Source: Alisma plantago-aquatica (lineage: Eukaryota; Streptophyta; Magnoliopsida; Alismatales; Alismataceae). Taken from it: a DNA stretch of 64,000 nt. The notes beneath the pieces are model-generated. The model did not search any database. It was not told the origin of the DNA and saw nothing but the letters and a program-made list of their open reading frames with translations. Both the position numbers and the translations under genes were made by a program. The first letter of the stretch is position 1, and the number at the start of each line of letters is the position of its first letter. This document shows positions 12,101 to 22,600 of the stretch, piece by piece. The stretch spans positions 263,714,001 to 263,778,000 of the forward strand of contig OY856414.1 in NCBI GenBank assembly GCA_963693085.1, given 5' to 3'.

Positions 12101-12376
12101 ACTCCGCAACAAGATACTCATAAATAATTAATATTATATACAAAATGTCTATCATAATATCATAATACTCAACTAACATAACATGCATGTACAAAATATG
12201 TACGATTGTACACATAATTTCACATATTATTACCAAAATATAACTTTTCAAAAGTACTCATAAATAAATAATATAGTACACAATAAACTCACACAATAGT
12301 TATAAGCAAGTAATAGTATTAATGGTGGTGCGGATATCAATGTAATTGTTTTTTGTTAAAATGAAATTACAAAAAA
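9109..12376. other. Gene-free AT-rich stretch
   Basis: No gene, RNA or complete element is recognised. At 9429 the - strand begins TGACACCCCAAATCTCGG, a plausible chromovirus-type LTR start, so 9109-9429 may be a decayed U3. The rest is AT-rich intergenic DNA with short frames only, none resembling a known protein. Confidence 0.5.
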
Positions 12377-12784
12377 TTGTAAATAATTATCATATTAAAA
12401 CAAATAAACAAAAAGTCATAGTAAATATATACGACAATGATAACAACAATATGATACAAAACATTACAAAAGGTGCTTATGAATATACAATACAACATGC
12501 AAAATATATACTAATCACAAATGAATAGTAATCATTAAGAAATATCATACATATAAAACAGAAATATCATACATATAAAATTGTAAATAATTATCATATT
12601 AAAACAAATAAACAAAAAATCGTAGTAAATATATACGACAATGATAACAACAATATGATACAAAACATTACAAAAGGTGCTTATGTATATACAATACAAC
12701 ATGCAAAATATATACTAATCACAAATGAATAGTACTCATTAAGAAATATAATACATATAAAACAGATCTATTAATAAATATCAT
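12377..12784. repeat. Tandem duplication, 204-bp unit
   Basis: Two adjacent copies of an AT-rich 204-bp block are nearly identical. The first begins TTGTAAATAATTATCAT at 12377 and the second has the same words at 12581. Differences are scattered single bases, so the duplication is fairly recent. The content has no coding potential. Confidence 0.85.
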
Positions 12785-12844
12785 TGTACCCATGGCTGAT
12801 AAAATAAATATTAAACCAACAATGGGCTTGACAACGCCCTAGGA

Positions 12845-13005
12845 TTTGCTGTTCTTAATTATAAAAGGAGCAGGCTACACCTTATATTAGATGATGTCAT
12901 GTGTTATACGAAAAGAATCCCCACCCTACCAATCTATGAGCAGGGACACGTGCAAGTTGATTAGAAAAGGAGTAGACTGCGCTTCCTGAAATAAAGAACA
13001 GCAAA
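12845..13005. mobile_element. Small inverted-repeat element (MITE-like) upstream of the RAB promoter
   Basis: A perfect 12-bp inverted pair, TTTGCTGTTCTT (12845-12856) and AAGAACAGCAAA (12994-13005), bounds about 160 bp, with weaker pairing inside (AAAAGGAG, TAGACTGC). Size and structure fit a MITE. No clear target duplication was found. It ends about 510 bp before the RAB start codon. Confidence 0.5.
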
Positions 13006-13119
13006 GCCGAACTCCTTGACAACACAATACTCATAAATATTACTGCATGTATATAACAATACTGCATAAAATATAAAATATCTATGATAATAAACCGAAT
13101 TAATTACAACAAATCCTCG

Positions 13120-13517
13120 TTTCCTCTTCCGTCCTCTCCTTTCCTCACTCCTCCCTCGTAATTACGTTTCCTGGACGCCGACCAGACTCCCCCCTTGCTC
13201 CACTGTTTTCTGGCCCCACGCCTTCCGCACGCGTTAATGGCTCAGCCCTTGCTCGCTGTTTCAGACCACCACCACGCACCGCGGAGATCTGAGCGCGCCT
13301 GGAACACTGGTAACATCAGTCTTTCGTGCTGCTGCGGAGACTAGTAGTGGTGGCGGGTGGAGTGGAGTGTAGTCGAGTGACAGTAGGAGTGCAAAAGAGT
13401 GTGAATCAGTGGAGACAAGGGATAGAGGGAGAGAGAAGAGGAAGTGAGTGAGAGAGCGTGCGAGACTGTAAGATACTACTGAGAGAGAGAGAGAGGGAGA
13501 GAGAGAGATCGGAATAA
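13120..13517 (+). promoter_or_regulatory. RAB core promoter and 5' leader, pyrimidine-rich then GA-rich
   Basis: The pyrimidine-rich stretch 13125-13185 resembles the Y-patch found in many TATA-less plant promoters. No convincing TATA box is seen nearby. From about 13380 the sequence becomes purine-rich and ends in a GA repeat at 13481-13509, immediately before the start codon. GA-repeat leaders are common in broadly expressed plant genes and are bound by BBR/BPC-type GAGA-binding factors. The transcription start is inferred to lie between about 13200 and 13400. Base composition jumps sharply from the AT-rich upstream DNA at about 13120. Confidence 0.6.
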
Positions 13518-13682
13518 ATGGCGCCGAGACTGGAGGAGGACTACGACTACCTCTTCAAGGTCGTGCTCATCGGCGACTCTGGTGTCGGCAAGTCCAACCT
13601 CCTCTCCCGCTTTACCCGCAACGAGTTCTGTCTCGAGTCCAAGTCCACCATCGGTGTGGAATTCGCCACCCGGACACTCCAA
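13518..13682 (+). CDS. RABA2: RABA2 exon 1 (residues 1-55)
   Basis: Coding exon 1 runs from the ATG in GGAATAAATGGCG to CAA before the GTAAGA donor. It encodes the effector-facing N-terminus, the P-loop and switch I. Forty-six of its 55 codons end in G or C, in sharp contrast to exon 2. The start is the only ATG giving the full Rab N-terminus. Confidence 0.95.
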
Positions 13683-16600
13683 GTAAGAAACTTTTCCCCT
13701 CCTCCTCCCCTCTCCCGTACTCGCCTAGATTTGCGTACATTTCGTTTTCTGGCACGGCGTGCTTAGATTTGTGCTTCAAATCATACTGCATTTCGCCGCT
13801 CCCTGTTTCTCTAACTTCCAAGGAGGCCATTTTCAGATCAGAAACAAACCCCTCGGGCTCATCTGTATAAGATCATTGCTCTTTTGTGATCTTCTCATGT
13901 CGATCACTATCTCGTACCCGTATTCATTGTCGTGGTACATAGATCTAGTATGTTTTGGTTTGGATGCTTAGATGTAAGCAATACCATGAGCTTACAAATG
14001 TACATCGGATGGATGTGGATGGTGTGTTTATTTGAGTCAATGCATTGGATCCTAGAAAAATGTGGAACTAAGGCGGACTTAAACATGTAGGCACACCACT
14101 GCAACTAACTACTCTTAGATTTTCCATTTGGTGGACGCCTATATCTTTGTGCGGAATCTTGATGGCTAAATTACTTGTCTGGTTGCCAGCGACGACAAGG
14201 AATTGATTTAAGCAGATAAAACAACCCGAAATAGCAAATATTTATAACTCTGAACACGTGAAAGAGATTATCCCCATGAACATTAATATTAACTTGTATA
14301 AAAATCTATAAAGAGATGTCTTTGTCCGAAAAGGCTTCCCTTTAGGCCCCTGTTCATGTTTTCACTATATAAACCAGCATACATGTAAGTTGTCATGGAA
14401 TTTCTGAGAGGTGAATTTGGACAGAATTTGGGGGGAAAAATATGGAAGTTGTCAAATTTGTGACCACAGATTTCTCAACGTCACAAAGTATTGTTTTTTG
14501 TAGTCTAGTGTATTCAAGGAAGCCAGACACTTTTCTAGACACGGACACGGGACATGGCAATTTTCTAAAAACAGGACACGGACACACATTGGATGATGTT
14601 TTTGTATGTACTATTCATATATGTGGGTGTGTGGTGTATGGAGTGGAACTCATTTTATATTTGTCCAGATTAATGTATCTATGCATGTATAATCTTATAT
14701 GCATTTGTTTATGTGTGTCTTCGTGTGTTGTAGAAACAATCTGTGTGCAGTAAAAACAATGCAAGTAGAAAATCTGACGTGTTTTTTTCTTCTTCTGTAA
14801 ATATAGTAGATTACAGAATAGATAAATGAGTTCCTATTACTCACTAATCAATTTATTAGATTATAATGTGATTCGTACTATCTAATTCAGCTCAGATTTT
14901 GAATATTGATTCTTTTTAACAGATTTGTTCACTACATTGATGAGATCTCAGCTCCATGTCACATTTTCTCAATAACAAGACATAAGCATTAGCTGTATAT
15001 TCAACATTCACACTCTGAAATAGGCTACTGCAGAAGTGTCCATGGAGTGTCCGGCCTGTGTCCAGGCTGCAGAAAAAGATCAAAATGGTCTGGACACGTG
15101 CCAGCCGTGACCAAAACATTTTGGGCAGTCTCTGGTAAGTGTCTGTGTCTAAAATGTGTCCGACATGGACATGGGGGCTGTCTAGAAGTGTCCGTGCTTC
15201 CTAGCTGTATCTAAGGATGAGTGACATTCTGTGTTAATTCCAAGAACTAGGAAGTTTCTGGTAGGATCTTGATAAACCATGATTGATTCCTTTAGCAACA
15301 TATATGGTGCATTAATGATGGCAAGCAAATCAAGTGTACTGTAAATTGCAAAACACGATTCATTAGATTGGAAAAGAATGTCTTGAAGAGTAAGCTATGA
15401 AGGATAGAGACATCCTGCAGTACTGATATGGGACTCCCCTATTATAGAAGATAGTTGACACCAATTATTAAATTGAGTTTTACTTTTTTCTTATAGATAG
15501 ATGCAAAGCTCTACGTATCAATTATTTTCAATTTGAGCTGATGTTTGTTTGTCTATCAAAGATAGAATTGCAACGATCATTTGATTTTGATGCATACCTC
15601 ACAAGTTTTTCAGAGACAGAATCTGTTCATTGTATAACCAGATATCCGCTAATGTTGTCAAACTGAGCCTATAGGACCACAATGTGTAGAGGCCGCTGTC
15701 CATTTGAGAACCATGAACCGATAAATGACCAAAAAAGAAGCTAGATATTTTACAACATTCTCAGAGAGGAAATTAAGAGAGATTAATCATATGCAAATAA
15801 CATGTTATTTAAGAGGTGAAGAAATTTTATTAAATGGAAAATTCTCTAATCATCTTATCCCAAAGTATGCTATTAGAAAATTGTGTGCTTTTGTTTTGTG
15901 GCAAGAGGAAACTAGCAAAAATCACAGATAAAGCCTCAAAGATGGATTCTTTGCATGGTTCTTATGGAGTCCAATAGGGGGCTAATTAGTAATACGGTGG
16001 GTATGAAATTGGGATGGAATCTGAACTTCTAGATATTAAATAAAGGGAAGGGCTTGCCTTACATATGCCCGCTGTCTAGATATGTCTTGGTGGCGTCCAA
16101 GCCTCACAAACTAAATGAAAATTGACATGTTTCAGCTGTGTCTAACAGGTGTCCATCCGTCTTGGGGCCTTGTCTATGTACGTTGTGTGTAACTCGGACA
16201 TGTAGATCACATTGGAAATGTTTTTACTGAGTAGAGATTAAGGCTTTTAAGTTGCTTATGAAATTTAGGGATGGCAATGTGTTGGGATCGCAAACCCATC
16301 CACATTCCATACACACTCATTGGCAATTTTCCCCACTCGAATCCATCCCTGTTTCTGCCAAGTTTGGTTGATGTCTCCATCCCATCTCCATGGGAGTCTC
16401 ATTGCCCATTTCTCCTGTACTAGCAACACCAACTGTTCCCTAGTCATGACCAGTTAGTGCTGAACATATCCTACACACATCACTACCACCACCCAGAATA
16501 ATTGTGAAACAATGCCATCGACCCAAGAGAAGATGATATTCCACCAAAGCATCAAGATTTTTGTTGATAAATCGATTTATATTATAGGCACGATAAGAAG

Positions 16601-19600
16601 GGAAACAGAGCGCCCGATCACAATTTTTCTATGTGTTCATGATTACATTAATGTAGGAATAGGGCATGAAAGTAAACTAGTTGCATAGTAAAACATAAGG
16701 ACAACTAACAACTAACACATAGATGCGTAAATAGGTCGAGAGACATGATTTATTTAAGCTTTTATACTCTTACTGCATGGGCATAAGGAGGCTGGCAATA
16801 TTTTGAATTTGGGGGGGGGACTCCCTTAAATACATGCCCCAAAGTTTCCAAAAAGCAAAACAAGTTATATGACAGCTAGGATTGGCATCAAGTGGGAGGA
16901 GCTTCTGATCCTGGATCCTGCTGATCTCGAAGAGGTGTTAGCTTGGGCACTTAATGACGGAGATGGGGATCTCGGGCTACGTGAAGCTTTTGCTTGGCAC
17001 CTGATCATGAAAATTTTGCTAGTTAATGGTGTATACACAGGGTTGTCAGACTCGAACCAGTCAGCGAACCGGTGAGGCCTCTGGTTCACGGTTCACTGGT
17101 TCGATCGGTTCAACCGGTGACGCCAGCATGACGTCACTAATAGTTTAAATATATATAAATGTCTTTGATACTCATGGAAAATATCCCTGCAAAAGTTATT
17201 AAACATGAATAATAGCACATCTGCTCACAATAACTTGATAAACAAACCAAATAACATATATTATTCTATTCATGGACATTTATATACCATCATTTATATT
17301 TTATTCAATATTGATTAACAAAAACTAGCAGTAAAAATACATTAACTTGTAAAGTGAGAGAACTGGCCGGTTGGGCTAAAACCGAACCGGTTCAACCGGT
17401 TTGATGCCGGTCCGACTTCATTTCCGGCTTTGGGAGAGAACCGACTCGGTAGAGTGACCGGTTCCCGGTTCAACCAGCCGGTCCGGTTCGGTTCTGATAA
17501 CCATGTGTATACATATTTATATTAATATATATAATTGTTATATTTACACCTCAAATATATACTATTTTGCTCATATATGATTAATTGATTTTTTTTCTCC
17601 AAAAGCGCATATGCCCCCACATTCCACATACTCTATACAATATCCTGACCGCACGCTTACCACATACCGCTTTTCAAAACATTGGCCGAATCCATACAAA
17701 AAGCCAGGACAAGCATAAAAGGAAATATGAGTAATTGCCAAGCACAAGTTTGAATTATCTTTCATATGATGTTGAATGTTCTTTGAGGTGTGCCAAGGTG
17801 TTCTTGAAGTTGTATGCTTCTTTCGGATGATAAAGTCCATAGGCTGATATTAATTATGTGGTTCAGTTTTGGGGTCTATCGCTGAAGAATTTTTATGTGT
17901 CATGTGTAGTAGGGTGATCCGGTCGTAGAGCTGTTATGTTGACTTGTTGAGTGAGATCCATTTTGTTGTGGCACTACGGCACCACAAGAAGATGTGGGCT
18001 ATTGTTTCCTCCCGATCCCAGCATAAAAGGCATTGAAAAGAAGCACGAATAAGCCTTTTGTACTGGTTGGACGAATAAGAAGCTTGAGGTGTCCTAGGGA
18101 AAAAATCAAGAAGTTTCTGTGAAGGGTGTAGTACTGTAGTTGAATCACAAAAGTTAGAAATTTGTAGGATGTATCGATCAAGAAGGCTGAACCCCTCATT
18201 TCTAGCAATTTGATGGTTTATTTTGTGGGTAGCTATGATGGAAGATTACTTTTGGAGGGTGATATCATGTATGATGTTCTCATTTAGAGGTACTTGTATG
18301 CTATTTGATTTCTTGAGCTAATTCAATATTATTTGATCTCTTGCTCTGTCGATATATAGTTTCCAGTTTTGATTTTATATTTGGGTAAGGAGAATTTCGA
18401 ATGTTGGTGGTTTGCTTAAGACCCAAGTTTATAAACCAGGTGGCAAACCAGAAGTAGGTGAAGAGTTTGTCATTGATAGGGATTAGGATGAGTTGTTCCA
18501 TAAGCTTAAGCTCTATTCTGAATATCTTTCCAAATGTTTAACATTTCATAAGTTTAACAAGAGAGAGCCAAGGTAAGTCGGGTTCATCTAGAATTAATGC
18601 TATGTTTTTTAGGGCATAACAAGAGGCTTGAGTGTTAAGGGTAACCTCATTCAGATTTTAGGTTTGCAGGTCAAAGGCCAGGATGTGGGGTGAATTTTTT
18701 TGAATTTCTGCAGGAAGTCTTGTCTTATTTTATCAAAGTCTTGTATTGTTTTGGATGGACGAGGTGCACAACCTAGGAATTAAGAGGGTAAATGTGTCTG
18801 GACAACCTAGAAAAGGAACATTCTAGCCCAATCTGAGAGCTTCTTTTTTTTTTTGTTCAATGACTGGGGCTAAATGAACATAGGGAGGGCCACAGGTGAA
18901 AGAGGAAGATCAAGGTATTTGGTTGGGACTGTAGTAAGGCTACACTGTAGTATGTGTTCATATAATCATATGTTTTAGGTTGTCATGGGAGATATTGCAA
19001 CTTAGGGAGGGATGATTTGGTATACTTTTTTCTTCTTCCTAGAAAGGATTTGAAAGACATTGAGCATTCTTTTTATTACTTGTGAACTTTTTGATGGGTT
19101 GGTTTTATAAAACGGAGATTGTCATCGGAAAAATGAAGTGAACGAGTTATGTTTTGGTTATGAATACTATAGGATCGAGAGCACTTGAAGATATTTAGGA
19201 ATTGAGTAACTAGGATAACTAGTTGGAGGGCCACCTTGGCGAAGACCATTTGTGCTTCTGAAGTAGTCATGAGGTTCACCATTGATTAGAATGGAGAAAG
19301 ATGTTGTTGTGATGCAACCTTTGAGTCAGATGATCTAAGAGGAAGGTAAGTTATAACATTCAAGTAAACACAACAACAATGACCATTTAGTATGGTCAAA
19401 ACGCTTTTTCAAAGTCTACTTCAAGAATGGCTAGAGGGATTCTTGCGTGGTGGTGGGTGAGTAATTTCATTTGCTGCTAAGAGACCATTGTGAATTTTAC
19501 ACCCTTATGAATGTTGATTGGTTGGATGATATGATGTGATCCAATTTTGGTGCAAATCGTTAGCTTAGGACCTTTGCCAATATTTTTATAACTACAATTG

Positions 19601-22600
19601 AGGACGCTGATAAGTCGATAGTCTGTTATGTGTATGGGGGTGTTTTCCTCGAGACAACAACGAGGTGTGTTGCATTGATTCTAGATATGACATGGGAATT
19701 GTTTGGGTATCTTCAATAGCTTTGGATATGCTGAAGATTTGTTTTTTGATGGTCTCCCAACAAGTGGTGTATAAGGAGTTTGAGAAACCATCAACACTAG
19801 ATGATTTGTCAGGATTTATGTATCTTATGGTTGAACAAACTTCCTCAAAAGTGAAAGGCTTTGTTAGGGAGTCAAGCCAGTGTGAAAAGATGCTGTTAAG
19901 GGTGTCGTCAAAAGAGTTGTAGGGAAATATGACATCAACACTTGAACCGGTCGTTTCACTATTTTTCCTATCTGCAATTGTTTTAGCAATTAATATTTAG
20001 ATTAATGCACAAATCCTTGATCAAATCTCATTGATCTACCAAATGACCGGTTCATAACTTGAGCTGATCGGTTCATGCACCTGAGCCGATCGGTTCACTT
20101 GCTAAACCGATCGTTTCAGGTTGCAACTTGCCAATGTTGTTTAAATTGAATACCTAACACTTTAGTAATCAATGTTAAACTTCATTCATGAACAAACTCC
20201 TATTCCAAGTGCATTCCTATGCGTGTGACCCTATAGGTCCCAAATTATGTTGACAGTGAATGTCCATGACATCACAAGCAATGATTGGTATCTAGCAAGA
20301 CATCATTGCTACCAAAGTAATTCAAAAAGTTGGAGAACAACTTCAACCTACAATCCGTGATTGGTGTTACAATGATTGTATAGTTCCTTTGTCTCTGATA
20401 ACCAAATTGAACTCGAGGCATGAAATCGTCATCTCTTCAACGTTCAATCTATGTTCCTTGAACTAGAGTAGACTGTCTGAGATATGTGTAAGCTCAATAT
20501 CACATATTGACTCACACTAGCATGGCCATACTTTTCTGAGTCTCGCTTATCTTGTGGCTAGGATAACTACCATAGGAGAGACAAATCCCATCTACATCAC
20601 TCACAGTCATTCCCCATGTGTCATAATGCATTTGAGCATCACCTTTGCAGCATCCCTTATTCAAGGTCACATTTGATGATGACAAAGTACATCAAACTGA
20701 AAAACCACTAGAGGGGGGGTGAATAGGGTTTTATAAATATTTTAACAATAATTCAACTCAAGCAACCACAATTGAAACTTGAAGAAGGAGGCAAGGTGTT
20801 TAGAGTGGTTCCACCCTTAGCAAAAACTAAGGGAGTCATTCCACTACCCAATTGTTTCCAATTGAGATTTTGAAAGTATTTAAATTTTATTACCTCGCAA
20901 GGATGTTACATAAAATTACAAATATTTTCACCACCCTTTGGACAACCTTCACCTAGAAGTAGTCCCACCAACCTCGAAGCAGCCTTCCTCGAAGTAACTT
21001 CAAGCTCCCTTGAAGTAGCCTTCCTCTTGAAGTAGCTTCCCGTTGAGACAACCTTCTTGAAGTAGTCCAAAGTCTTCCTTCTCTACCGAGAAGATCAAAC
21101 CCTCTCCAATCCGCAGCCTCCAACCCTAGGAGTAGCAAGGAGAGTACAAGCAATAAGAAAGAACAAGAAGGGAAAATGGAAATTACAATTACCATTGTAG
21201 CACAAGACTTGATTTTCTATATCAAGCGTTTTGATCTCCTAACCAATGTGTATGGAAGTGGAAGTGCAGTGGGTAGGAGATGCTAGCCTGTAGGACACGA
21301 ATTTGTAGCAATGGAAAGAATTAGCAAATGCTAGAGTTGCTCAATTACTCACAAGAATAGATTGCCAATTGCAAGTATGCATGCTCAAGTGTTGCACAAG
21401 TGTGTTTTGGGTGTCCTAAGGCATGTCCTATTTATAGGGATGGCCTATGAGTGCTTAAGGACGTTCTAGACACTTTCTAGGAGGTTCTTAGTGCTCAACT
21501 AGCCGTTAGTTGTCCACTAATTGCTTTAGCAACGACTAGTTTATTAATTCTGAAAAGTGTAGATAAAGACAATCTCGGTCGAGAAGTTTGTCGATCGAGA
21601 GTCCGTCGGTCGAAGATTTTATCGACCGAGGGACCGTCTGGAGCAAGTGTATATAACGTTCGATTCCAACTCCCAACTACCTTGTCTGCTGTGTCTAACG
21701 ACTATAAAACCTATTAGAAGAAATAAACCGGGAGACTCTCGGTTGAGAAGATGTTCGACCGAGTGTGTCTCGGTCGACAATTAGTTCAACCGAGAATGTC
21801 TCTGGTTTGGTGGTTCTAGAGTGTGCAGTTGTGACGCTATTATAAGGGATGACCTATCTAAGTGTTGTGAATGGCTTGGAAGATCTAAACACTTGATTTA
21901 CATGATATCTAAGTACTTGTACATTATATACTTGTACAAGTTTTTACATTTGATTACAATCATGAAATTAACATATTGTGAGCATTTAGATCTCCCAAGA
22001 TTGTGCCATCCACCTAGTTCCTGCAACACTCAAATGGCACGTTAGATCCACAAGAATGAAATGTTTGTCATTTTCAAAACAAAGGGATTTTGATGATGTC
22101 CATTTAGCCAACACAAACAACATGTGATGAATGCAGTGATTTCAGGTCTAAGAACCACAATCACCACCATCACTATGAGAGATGATTCTGACTACCATTC
22201 AATGGTCTCCATGTATCTCTCTTAAAGTGGGTCTTTGATACACTATTTTTCAATAAATATCTATGTGTTTGGTTTGATATCACATATCATGACTAATGAG
22301 ATTCTATCATCAACCGACACACACTATAGTCTTAAGTGTTATTGTTGTCTATCAGCCTTCCACAATAACAACCGACTAGGGACATAACAAGAATGTATAT
22401 ACCCTTAACATCCGTATCATCTCATTATTCAGGTCCTCAACCCGAAGACATACGTAATTGAGCAATATCATTCTTTAGACATTTATTATGTAACATCATC
22501 TCATAACTGAATAAAACAGAATAAATTGGATGATTGCCTTTATTATTAATCAAATCGTTACAAGTTATGCCATCACAATCCTCATATGATTGGCTCTCTG

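Larger units (their letters stand above)
20698..22113 (-). mobile_element. Solo LTR, 1,416 bp, target duplication CAAAC, nested in the copia 3' LTR
   Basis: The segment begins TGAAAAACCACTAGAGG, ends AGCCAACA and is flanked by an exact 5-bp repeat CAAAC (20693-20697 and 22114-22118). The uninterrupted site is visible in the 5' LTR at about 29505-29525, which proves insertion. There is no internal domain, so it is a solo LTR left by recombination between two LTRs. On the - strand it has a TATAAATA box at 21429-21436 with a CTCGGTCGA motif cluster upstream (21570-21800). A GAAGTAGCCTTC minisatellite lies at 20955-21070; the open frame through that minisatellite is not a gene. Confidence 0.92.

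Noticed and set aside
13759..13971. A + frame just inside the RAB intron
   Set aside because: The donor GTAAGA at 13683 is strong and the Rab sequence resumes perfectly at 34237, so this is ordinary intron.
20953..21195. An 80-codon - strand frame with a hydrophobic start resembling a signal peptide
   Set aside because: It is built from the GAAGTAGCCTTC minisatellite inside the solo LTR.
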